From: a bacterium
Lineage (GTDB): Bacteria; Cyanobacteriota; Vampirovibrionia; Obscuribacterales; JAKAZS01
Assembly (NCBI GenBank): GCA_021815785.1
Contig: JAKAZS010000033.1
Location: forward strand, 1 to 32,508
Length of the DNA stretch: 32,508 bases
Direction of reading: 5' to 3'
The first letter of the stretch is position 1. Each line of letters begins with the position of its first letter. Below the pieces are notes generated by a model. The model did not search any database. It was not told the origin of the DNA and saw only the letters and a list, made by a program, of their open reading frames with translations. Below, piece after piece: positions 6,331 through 12,856 of the stretch. The translations under genes and the position numbers were made by a program.

Positions 6331-7323
6331 ATGAAAAACCAAACAAAAATATTTTACGATAATGAAATTAATAGTGATATTCTCAACAATTTGCAAATTG
6401 GCCTGATTGGCTATGGTAATCAGGGTCAAGCCCAGGCTCTTAATTTGCGCGATAGTGGTATAAATTTAATTATTGGCGCCAGATCAGCTGGCAATGCGTA
6501 TAATCGAGCTATAGCTGATGGTTTTGAAGTCTTTGGGGTTGATTATATTGCTAATAACTGCGATCTAATCATAATGCTAATGCCTGATGAGGTTATGAAA
6601 GATGTTTATGAAAATCATTTAGAACCATATTTGAAGAGCAAAGTCAGTTTTATTTTTGCGCATGGTTTTGTCATTGCCAATAAATTATTGAGAATACCGG
6701 ATTCTAGTGATGTTATGTTATTAGCACCAACTGGACCTGGTCGAATTTTACGTAACTTGTATCTAGAGGGACAAGGCTTGCCAGCGCTTTTGGCAATTAG
6801 TAGTGATGTGTCCGGAAATGCGCTAGAAACCTGTTTGGCCTATGGCAAAGCTATTGGTTGTGCTAGAGCTGGTTTAATTGAAACTTCATTTGATGAGGAG
6901 ACTGTTGTTGACTTGTTTTGTGAACAAGCTGTCCTTTGTGGTGGTATTCCTGGATTAATTAAGGCCAGTTTTAATACTTTGGTGGCTCGAGGATATAACC
7001 CTGATTTGGCTTATATTTCTTGTCTTAAAGAAGTTAAATTAATAAGTGATCTTATGTTTGAACAAGGTATTGCCGCAATGCGCCAGGCTATTTCTAATAC
7101 CGCTAAATATGGAGCTTATCAGGTAGAAGAAAAAATTATTAATGCTCAGGTTTATACTAAACTGAATAGTATATTAAACGATATTGAATCCAGTAAATTT
7201 GCACGAACTTATCTTGAATCATATGAGAATAATTTTATTGATTTAAACGAATGGCTATCAGCTGAAAAAAATTCAACTATCGTCAAAACTGGTAACGAGT
7301 TAAAAGCTAAATTAAAATTTTAA
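6331..7323 (+). CDS. Ketol-acid reductoisomerase (class I) homologue with altered active site
   Basis: The sequence follows class I IlvC end to end: FYD start, Rossmann loop GLIGYGNQGQAQALNLRDSG (24-43), PDEV, FAHGF with His111, GPGR, then the helical domain with GLIETSFDEETVVDLF, EQAVLCGG and AISNTAKYG. Asp194, Glu198 and Glu234 match metal ligands. Two near-invariant residues are changed: APKGPG reads APTGPG (Thr134 for Lys), and the FECLHE helix reads ISCLKE (Ser230 for the third metal ligand, Glu). The C-terminus is also diverged. Normal KARI isomerises and reduces acetolactate in branched-chain amino-acid synthesis. Loss of the lysine and one Mg ligand argues against the isomerase step; a simple NADPH-linked reductase, perhaps on ketopantoate given panC nearby, is an inference. 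Start: ATG at 6331 matches the family N-terminus; an upstream TTG at 6313 is rejected. Confidence 0.8.
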   Translation: MKNQTKIFYDNEINSDILNNLQIGLIGYGNQGQAQALNLRDSGINLIIGARSAGNAYNRAIADGFEVFGVDYIANNCDLIIMLMPDEVMKDVYENHLEPYLKSKVSFIFAHGFVIANKLLRIPDSSDVMLLAPTGPGRILRNLYLEGQGLPALLAISSDVSGNALETCLAYGKAIGCARAGLIETSFDEETVVDLFCEQAVLCGGIPGLIKASFNTLVARGYNPDLAYISCLKEVKLISDLMFEQGIAAMRQAISNTAKYGAYQVEEKIINAQVYTKLNSILNDIESSKFARTYLESYENNFIDLNEWLSAEKNSTIVKTGNELKAKLKF

Positions 7324-7687
7324 AATAAGAAATCGGCTTAAAGTTTAGCGTAAGTAGTTAGGATGTTTTGGATTAATGCTTATTTGGCGTTGAATTGCAT
7401 ATTGGCTCATACATTGCTCAATAGTTTTTCGTAAGTTAATTAAGGTAAGGAAATTTATACCATAGGTCAAAAGTGCTACAGATAAAGAAAATTATTAAGG
7501 TAAAACCTAAAACCATTAATGAAAAAGGGACAGTAGCTATTTCTTCAAGATCAAACAAAGCATTGTACCTTCTTTAACTATATATTAACTTATTATACAA
7601 ATATTTTCATAAATGTCTAATTTATATTATTTAAGTTTGTTTTGACTATAGAATTTGGCTATTAACTGTAAATTTGAGGATTTTTGA
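7324..7687. other. 364-bp interval between the KARI-like and DUF6941-like genes
   Basis: Nothing convincing is encoded on the plus strand. The minus strand carries the small frameshifted membrane-protein frame at 7345-7558. The rest (about 7575-7687) is the leader of the downstream pair; a TTGACT near 7642 could be a -35, but no good -10 follows at the correct distance. Confidence 0.4.
7345..7558 (-). pseudogene. Small membrane protein gene, apparently frameshifted (about 70 residues in two frames)
   Basis: On the minus strand AGAAGG (7573-7568) lies 9 nt before a TTG at 7558. The first frame gives a 40-residue peptide with an acidic start (FDLEEIATVPF), a membrane helix (about 12-28) and a stop at 7436-7438. 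A second frame is open over 7345 to about 7490 and reads NFLTLINLRKTIEQCMSQYA, then QRQISINPKHPNYLR to a TAA at 7347-7345. Joined near 7470-7490 the two give one sensible protein: a hydrophobic helix, then a basic and polar cytoplasmic tail. A single indel (mutation or sequencing error) would explain this. Alternatives are programmed frameshifting or two overlapping peptides. No family recognised. It occupies most of the gap between the KARI-like gene and the DUF6941-like gene. Confidence 0.4.
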
Positions 7688-8104
7688 ATGGCTGATTTAC
7701 CCAAAGTTTTAGGAATAATTATTTGTGAACGAATTCTGGTGGATGTATTGAGACAGGAAGCAATTAGCTGTGTCAATATTCATAACGGTTTTGCTACATC
7801 GAGCTTCCCGATTATTTTACCTTTGATTTATGCCTATGCTCAAGTGTCTGGCTCGCACGCTGAATTTACCTATCAGTATAAAATTATGGATAGTAATAAT
7901 AAAGAAATTGCTCAATCGCCTTTAGCTAAAGTTGAGCCTTTGCCAAATTCTAATATGTTGCATAAATTAATTAGTGCAATACCCGGTCTTAGATTTGATG
8001 ATGAAGGTACTTATAATTTTCTTTTAGAACTTAATGGCATTAAAGTGAGTCATTTACCTTTTTATGTCGTTAAAGTTACTGCGGAAAATGAAGTAATTGC
8101 TTAG
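7688..8104 (+). CDS. DUF6941-like protein, function unknown
   Basis: The 138-residue product has the pattern of the DUF6941 family as remembered: an early IIICERILVDV segment, a VNIHNGF strand, then FPIILPLIYAYAQV and beta strands describing an immunoglobulin-like sandwich (FTYQYKIMDSNNKEIAQS), ending with the DDEGTYNFLLELNG turn and LPFYVVKV. No signal peptide, so cytoplasmic. GAGGAT lies 7 nt before the ATG. It is 26 bp upstream of panC on the same strand and likely co-transcribed, but nothing in the sequence connects it with pantothenate synthesis. Biochemical role unknown; family assignment from pattern memory only. Confidence 0.6.
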   Translation: MADLPKVLGIIICERILVDVLRQEAISCVNIHNGFATSSFPIILPLIYAYAQVSGSHAEFTYQYKIMDSNNKEIAQSPLAKVEPLPNSNMLHKLISAIPGLRFDDEGTYNFLLELNGIKVSHLPFYVVKVTAENEVIA

Positions 8105-8130
8105 CTTGATTTTGTTGGGAGGGTTATTTA

Positions 8131-8994
8131 GTGTATGTTGCAAATTCTAAAATCGAACTGATTAATTATATTGAAACGGCTAAACGGTTAAACAATAGTC
8201 TTAAAATTAATTTTGTCCCAACTATGGGTGCTTTGCATAAGGGACATTTACAATTAATTAAACAGGCTAAAGAAACTAATAATTTAACGATAGTTTCTAT
8301 ATTCGTAAATCCTTTACAGTTTAATGACCTCAAGGATTTTCAGACTTATCCGCAAACCTTAACTGAAGATTTGACCCTTTGTCAAAGCTATGGTGTAGAT
8401 CTGGTTTTTTGTCCAAAGCTTGAAGATGTTTATAATAACCCCCTTGATCAGTCTTTTCTCATTGAGCCACCAGCATATTTAACCAATACTCTTTGTGGTT
8501 TACAGCGATTAAACCATTTTACAGGAGTTGCTACGGTTGTTTTAAAGCTGTTTAATATAGTAAAGCCGAATATAGTGTTTATGGGTTTAAAAGACTATCA
8601 ACAGTATGTAATTATTCAAAACTTATGTAAGGATTTGTTTTTGGATATAGAAATTATTGGCGTGGAAACTGTTCGGGAAGATGATGGATTGGCTTTAAGT
8701 TCGCGCAATAAATTGTTGTCTGAAGAAAATCGAAAACTGGCACCCATTCTTTATCGAACTTTAATCGAGATGAAAACAGCATTATTAAATGGTGGTGATG
8801 TTGATTTTGTTCTTCAGCAAAATGAAGCCAATTTAAAAACAAAAATCAATCTGGAATATTTAACAATTGTTTCGGCTGCTAGACTTATCCCTTTAACGCA
8901 ATTAATTAAGCCAGCTTTGATTGCTATAGCCGCTAAGTTTGGTAATGTTCGCTTAATTGATAATGTTTTAGTTGACAATAAAAGTAAGAATTAA
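8131..8994 (+). CDS. panC: Pantothenate synthetase (pantoate-beta-alanine ligase)
   Basis: PanC condenses pantoate and beta-alanine with ATP in the last step of pantothenate (CoA precursor) synthesis in the cytoplasm. The landmarks are present: FVPTMGALHKGH with His36 and His39 of the nucleotide-binding motif, SIFVNPLQF with Gln63, the GLKDYQQ segment with Lys154 and Gln157/158, and DDGLALSSRNKLL of the KMSKS-like region. The usual RPGHF motif reads RLNHF, and FGxKD reads MGLKD, mild divergences. Length 287 is typical. The GTG start is set by GGGAGGG at 8117-8123, 7 nt upstream. It follows the DUF6941-like gene by 26 bp. No panB, panD or panE is in the window; the KARI homologue upstream could be relevant because KARI enzymes can reduce ketopantoate. 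Confidence 0.95.
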   Translation: MYVANSKIELINYIETAKRLNNSLKINFVPTMGALHKGHLQLIKQAKETNNLTIVSIFVNPLQFNDLKDFQTYPQTLTEDLTLCQSYGVDLVFCPKLEDVYNNPLDQSFLIEPPAYLTNTLCGLQRLNHFTGVATVVLKLFNIVKPNIVFMGLKDYQQYVIIQNLCKDLFLDIEIIGVETVREDDGLALSSRNKLLSEENRKLAPILYRTLIEMKTALLNGGDVDFVLQQNEANLKTKINLEYLTIVSAARLIPLTQLIKPALIAIAAKFGNVRLIDNVLVDNKSKN

Positions 8995-9011
8995 TGATTA
9001 ATTCTTACTTT
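8981..9011 (+). terminator. Hairpin over the panC stop codon
   Basis: AAAGTAAGAATTAAT (8981-8995) and ATTAATTCTTACTTT (8997-9011) form a nearly perfect palindrome including the panC TAA at 8992-8994. A modest T-rich tract follows (to about 9028). It probably ends the DUF6941-panC transcript. Confidence 0.5.
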
Positions 9012-9132
9012 AAGGGATAATTTTTAATAAAATCTTATTGGTATAAGTAGAAAAATATTATATACTTAGATTAGTTTAGTTATTATAATTATGTAAACAT
9101 TAAGGGTTTTACATATATTAAGGGATAATATA

Positions 9133-9747
9133 GTGCTAATGCTAAATATTCTCAATAAAACTGGATTAGTTTCCTTATTGTTATTTGTTCTAAGTATTAA
9201 CAATGTTTCATTGGCTAATGATTTAATTGCTAGCAAAGTTTCTCCGGTTACACTTGGTACTAATTTTGAAAGTATAAAACGGGTTGAAACCGTAAAAAAT
9301 AATAAGAAATTACTACAAGCTGTTACTGATATTCAAATTAATTCTTCTGTAAACGATGTTGTCAAAGCTTTGACTGACTTTAATAATTACCCTAAAATTT
9401 TTCCAAATATTCAAAGTCATAAAGTAATTAAACAAGATAATAATTTTGTGTTAACTGAACGATTCTTAAAACCAATGTTTATTTATAAACAGACAAAGCA
9501 TAATGTGATTTACAATTTAAGCAAATGTCCAACTGAATTGACTTGGGTTATTATGTCTAATAATAATGTGAATTATGCCAGTGGACAGTGGTTAATTGAA
9601 GCGGTTAATCCGAGTCTAACTAAAGTTACTTATAGTATTAAAGTTATTCCACATAATATACTTGCCCCTGGGTTTGGTAATATGGTGTTAAATTTTATTC
9701 AAAATGATGCGGTTAAATCTTTAAAAAAATACTGTGAAGCTTCTTAA
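9133..9747 (+). CDS. Exported SRPBCC/START-like domain protein
   Basis: Residues 1-28 form a signal peptide ending near SLA-ND. Residues about 55-200 have the SRPBCC (polyketide cyclase/lipid-transport) pattern: DIQINSSVNDVVKALTDFNN, YPKIFPNIQSHKVI, then beta strands with WVIMSNN, SGQWLIEAV and TKVTYSIKVIP, closing with a C-terminal helix (GFGNMVLNFIQNDAVKSLKK). Such domains bind hydrophobic ligands; a secreted version suggests periplasmic lipid or cofactor binding, ligand unknown. The GTG at 9133 is favoured over the ATG at 9139 because AAGGGAT is 6-7 nt upstream. The end overlaps the next gene by 14 bp, suggesting coupled translation, although that gene differs strongly in base composition. 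Confidence 0.7.
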   Translation: MLMLNILNKTGLVSLLLFVLSINNVSLANDLIASKVSPVTLGTNFESIKRVETVKNNKKLLQAVTDIQINSSVNDVVKALTDFNNYPKIFPNIQSHKVIKQDNNFVLTERFLKPMFIYKQTKHNVIYNLSKCPTELTWVIMSNNNVNYASGQWLIEAVNPSLTKVTYSIKVIPHNILAPGFGNMVLNFIQNDAVKSLKKYCEAS

Positions 9748-10384
9748 TTATACAAATCGACTAGAGCTTCTAAAAAAAGGAATATGGCTGGAATTTGCGA
9801 CCATAGCTTGGAATCTTGTAGAAGCCACACTGGCCTTGATTTTTGGTTTAAAGGCTGGATCTATAGCTCTTATAGGATTTGGTTTTGATTCGTTGATTGA
9901 AACACTTAGCGCTGCAATTGTCGGCTGGCGCCTTCAGATAGAAGCCAATGGCGCTTCTTCGGAAACTGTGGAAAAGGTGGAATCGATCACAAGTAAAATT
10001 GCTGGCGGATTGCTCTTCGCGCTTGCGGCCTATGTCCTTTTGGATTCGATGCGACGTATTTTAGGCTATGCCTTCCATGCACAAGAAAGTTTGATTGGAA
10101 TTACAATTACCATAGCAGCTCTTGTCGTTATGCCATTATTAGCCAAAGCAAAACTTTCAGTCGCCCATGATTTAAATAGTAAGGCTCTAAAAGCCGACGC
10201 TATGGAAAGCAATTGTTGTGCCTGGTTTGCTTTGACGACTTTGGTTGGTTTGGTCTTAAATGCAACACTTCACTGGTGGTGGGCAGATCCTGTTGCCGGT
10301 TTGGTTTTGGTTCCGCTGATGATTCGCGAAGGGGTATCGGCAGTCAGAAACAAAGATTGTAGCTGTCGCAATAGTTGCACTTAA
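9734..10384 (+). CDS. Cation-diffusion-facilitator-like membrane transporter
   Basis: The 216-residue protein has about six membrane helices. Helix 2 carries GFGFDSLIETLSA, matching the metal-site region (S-D-S-x-x-D in classical CDF; here the second acidic residue is Glu), and helix 5 carries SKALKADAMESNCCAWF followed by WWADPVAGLVLVPLMIREG, the equivalent CDF half. It lacks the long cytoplasmic C-terminal domain and ends in a Cys-rich tail (KDCSCRNSCT). CDF proteins export divalent metals by proton exchange; metal choice cannot be read here, but the cysteines hint at a thiophilic metal. The GTG at 9734 lies inside the upstream gene's end; no better in-frame start gives the full first helix. 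G+C is about 50%, against under 30% in the gene before it, a sign of transfer. Confidence 0.75.
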   Translation: MKLLNYTNRLELLKKGIWLEFATIAWNLVEATLALIFGLKAGSIALIGFGFDSLIETLSAAIVGWRLQIEANGASSETVEKVESITSKIAGGLLFALAAYVLLDSMRRILGYAFHAQESLIGITITIAALVVMPLLAKAKLSVAHDLNSKALKADAMESNCCAWFALTTLVGLVLNATLHWWWADPVAGLVLVPLMIREGVSAVRNKDCSCRNSCT

Positions 10385-10395
10385 ATCGCTACGCT

Positions 10396-10447
10396 GAAGC
10401 TATTTCTTCGGTAAAAGCCGATAAGATCCAACCAAGAAGCTTTTTTT
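10396..10447 (+). terminator. Intrinsic terminator after the CDF-like gene
   Basis: The region has AGCT...TCTT pairing with AAGAAGCT, an inner CGG/CCG stem, and a seven-T run right after GAAGC. It lies 12 bp after the transporter stop codon, on the plus strand. The stem has internal loops, so strength is uncertain. Confidence 0.5.
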
Positions 10448-10582
10448 GTAATCTTTATTAATTGTAAATTTAAAATTTAATGTTCAATGGGAAAAATACG
10501 TATTGTTATGCAATCTCATAAGTAGTAATCTCACTGATGTCAACAGGGCAAACTTACTATAAAATTTTTAAGGAGATTTATC

Positions 10583-11254
10583 ATGAATAATGCTGAAGTT
10601 AATTTTAACCGTGAAACCAAAAAAGTCGAAACTCCAAATAATATTAAATCAAAAGGCTTAAGTGGAATCGTTAGTCAGATCTATAAAATGCCCAAAGAAT
10701 GTGGTGGTTCAGTTGTTGCTAGTAGTGACTCGGCTTCGAAGATAACGCATAATTCTGACGGTGTATTAAGTAGTAAGGGTGTTATAGCTAATGGCAGTGA
10801 CTCAGCTTCGAAGATAACGCATAATTCTGACGGTGTATTAAGTAGTAGGGATTTTATAGCTAATGGCAGTGACTCAGCTTCGAAGATAACGCATAATTCT
10901 GACGGTGTATTAAGTAGTAAGGGTGTTATAGCTAATGGCAGTGACTCAGCTTCGAAGATAACGCATAATTCTGACGGTGTGTTAAGTAGTAAGGATTTTA
11001 TAACAAATGGCAGTAAGAACAATGCTCCCAATGAATTGGCTAGTAATGCCAATATAGTTGAAGGGGCTTTGAAAAGTGCTTACAATGATACTAATGCTCC
11101 CAATGATCTGGCTAGTAATGCCAATATAGCTATCGGCAAAGTCGTAAACCAAGGCAATGACAATGCGTCGTCTGGGGTTGCCGCTCAAGAGCTTAAAACG
11201 CAGGCTATAAATGAAAATAAAGCTATAGAACAACGTTTGCAAAAAATTAATTAA
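10583..11254 (+). CDS. Protein with four tandem 24-residue repeats, function unknown
   Basis: A good ribosome site (AAGGAG) precedes the ATG. No signal peptide and no membrane helix are seen. Residues about 48-143 are four units of 24 residues reading SDSASKITHNSDGVLSS plus a variable seven-residue end; ends alternate between a GVIANG type and a DFI(A/T)NG type, pointing to duplication of a two-unit block. Two weaker 24-residue units follow, each starting NAPN(E/D)LASNANI. The end is a charged helix (ENKAIEQRLQKIN). The composition is rich in Ser, Asn and Ala and poor in aromatics, so largely disordered or a simple solenoid. The unit DNA copies are nearly identical, so array length may vary among strains. 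It stands alone between a plus-strand terminator and a minus-strand gene. Not recognised. Confidence 0.75.
   Translation: MNNAEVNFNRETKKVETPNNIKSKGLSGIVSQIYKMPKECGGSVVASSDSASKITHNSDGVLSSKGVIANGSDSASKITHNSDGVLSSRDFIANGSDSASKITHNSDGVLSSKGVIANGSDSASKITHNSDGVLSSKDFITNGSKNNAPNELASNANIVEGALKSAYNDTNAPNDLASNANIAIGKVVNQGNDNASSGVAAQELKTQAINENKAIEQRLQKIN
10724..11011 (+). repeat. Tandem 72-bp repeat, four copies, inside a gene
   Basis: Units are 10724-10795, 10796-10867, 10868-10939 and 10940-11011. The first 51 or so bases of each are nearly identical (GACTC[G/A]GCTTCGAAGATAAC core); units 1 and 3 share one end, 2 and 4 the other. The length is a multiple of three, so copy changes keep the frame. Confidence 0.95.
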
Positions 11255-11311
11255 TGATATCCCCGTCGTTCATAAATGATCGGGTTATACTATATTGTAC
11301 AGTAAAATAAT

Positions 11312-11355
11312 TTAAAAAAAGTAAGTGATTGATATTGTGTATCAATCACTTACTT
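11312..11355 (-). terminator. Intrinsic terminator of the HAD hydrolase gene
   Basis: AAGTAAGTGATTGATA (11319-11334) and TATCAATCACTTACTT (11340-11355) make a perfect 16-bp stem with a 5-nt loop. On the minus strand a seven-T run follows at once (plus-strand A-run 11314-11320). It suits the minus-strand HAD gene ending at 11438; the plus side has no T-run. Confidence 0.8.
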
Positions 11356-11437
11356 GGGTAAGTCAACGTACTTTATGGTTGTTTAAACTTTAAATATTTG
11401 CCGGAGTAATTGCTTCGGTTGGATATTGTTCGATCAA

Positions 11438-12223
11438 TCAGGCCGCTTTAATCAGTTTGCGCCGTCGTAACAGGCGTTGCAAAGCAGATTGTTCAGCATC
11501 CAGCCAGTCGCGGACATTAAAAGTTTGAAAGGGACTGTCTTTGGGCAATGGCGCCTGGTCGAAAGGAGTTCCTCCTTCAAGTGGTAAGTAAACAAAATTG
11601 GTAGCAGCTAGGCATGCTCCATCAGCCTTAAGCGAATTGCCAATAAAAGCTGAGGCCGTAGGATCAATATTTAGATCCTCGATAATTTCTTGGACAACTT
11701 TAAGTTTTTCTACACGAGGAATAATGATAATTTCATCAAATACTGAATCTAGCCCAGCTTGACGGATTTTGTATTTTTGCACTTCGCGAGTACCCAACGA
11801 AACTGCAAAAATCAAAAAGTTGTGACGCGACCGATTCAAAACCGGACCGGCATCCTTAAACAAAACCGGTTGGCGATAAAATGGTCCACGGCCAAGATCA
11901 CGGCAAATTCCCATAATCATATCATCAACACTTCGGTTATGGCTCTGGCAAAGCTCAGTGTAAGCATCAATCATTGCATCACCAAAAATATCGTAGTGAA
12001 AGCTTCCTGCCTGCATTCGATAATGGTCATGTTTGTGTAAGACAGCTTCGGCATCGTTTGTGCTAAAGCCAATCAGTGTCATAAGATGGACGAATCGGCT
12101 TTTGGCTTCATGAAAATACGGTTCGCATTCAAGAATAGTGCCGTCAATATCAATAAATAAAGCAGCAAGCTTGCCATTGGGGGCAAGAAGATTACGATCG
12201 GAAACTTTGTAAGTAGTTTTCAT
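11438..12223 (-). CDS. HAD-superfamily hydrolase
   Basis: HAD enzymes are mostly phosphatases with an aspartyl-phosphate intermediate. Motif I is LFIDIDGTI, with Asp25 nucleophile and Asp27; a helical cap (about 38-130) follows, motif II Ser lies in FAVSLGT, the lysine of motif III is probably in VEKLKVVQE, and motif IV is FIGNSLKADGACLAA, with Gly-Asn-Ser replacing the more usual Gly-Asp-Ser but the later Asp kept. The C1-type helical cap and the length (261) suit a small-molecule phosphatase of the phosphoglycolate-phosphatase type; the substrate is unknown. The basic C-terminus (RRLLRRRK) is unusual and could bind nucleic acid or membrane. AAGGA lies 8 nt before the ATG. G+C is about 50%, unlike the AT-rich flanks. 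Monocistronic, with its own terminator. Confidence 0.8.
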   Translation of the reverse strand: MKTTYKVSDRNLLAPNGKLAALFIDIDGTILECEPYFHEAKSRFVHLMTLIGFSTNDAEAVLHKHDHYRMQAGSFHYDIFGDAMIDAYTELCQSHNRSVDDMIMGICRDLGRGPFYRQPVLFKDAGPVLNRSRHNFLIFAVSLGTREVQKYKIRQAGLDSVFDEIIIIPRVEKLKVVQEIIEDLNIDPTASAFIGNSLKADGACLAATNFVYLPLEGGTPFDQAPLPKDSPFQTFNVRDWLDAEQSALQRLLRRRKLIKAA

Positions 12224-12856
12224 GCATTTTCCTTAATTGTGGTTAGGTTGTTTATTGATTTAACAAAACTTGGCGCTATCCAACTTGATTAACTAACAAA
12301 ATATGTAAGTTAATCAAATTGGATTTGTCGTTTTGTCAAACATTAGCAGTTAAGCAAAGTTGTTAATTCACCTATCATTACTAACATGATTAAACTTTAG
12401 TTATTAGTTTGATGGCTTGGGGCTTAACTAAATTGGTTAAAGAAATTCCTATAATCTAATGAAGTTAAATATTAGAATTTAATCCTTACATATTAATGCT
12501 ATTTCTTGAAATATTTATGAATATTAGTAAATGGAAATTTTGGCTTAAATGCAAGTAACAGTTCGATAAAATTAACTTGAGTATGTGAAATGATGCAATT
12601 TTAAGAAAATTAACTATTGGCGTAGCTGAACTAACAGCTGTTTTGCTGACTTTTTAGACCCGTTTAAAGCTTGTTTAATTGGCGCTAATGTCTTGGTACA
12701 AGAAAAAATATTTAAATTGACGTCAAGATAAATATTTTGGATATGTTATGATTATTTATTAGTTAGGCGGTCAAACAGTTTTTGCCTTGTTAACCTAAGC
12801 CAAATTTTATAAGACTTATTGAAAAACAATTTATTAATCAACTCGTTTTTATTACA
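12224..12856. other. Gene-free 633-bp interval with a long hairpin
   Basis: No coding frame with a ribosome site was found. It holds the hairpin at 12263-12336, a weak AGCTG/CAGCT stem near 12627-12643 followed by T-rich sequence, and a possible promoter for the rhomboid gene (TTGACG at about 12718-12723 with GATATG 17 bp later). Both flanking genes start here, divergently. Confidence 0.45.
12263..12336. repeat. Long inverted repeat upstream of the HAD gene
   Basis: ATCCAACTTGATTAACT (12278-12294) pairs with AGTTAATCAAATTGGAT (12308-12324) with one C/A mismatch. Outside it, ACAAAAC (12263-12269) pairs with GTTTTGT (12330-12336). The HAD gene start is only 40 bp away, so it falls in that gene's leader or promoter. 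Confidence 0.6.

Noticed and set aside
10724..11011. Repeat array considered as a CRISPR
   Set aside because: Units are contiguous 72-bp coding repeats without unique spacers, and no cas gene is near.
10681..11052. Minus-strand repetitive frame opposite the 24-residue repeat protein
   Set aside because: The 72-bp repeat simply keeps the opposite frame open; no ribosome site, and the plus frame has AAGGAG.
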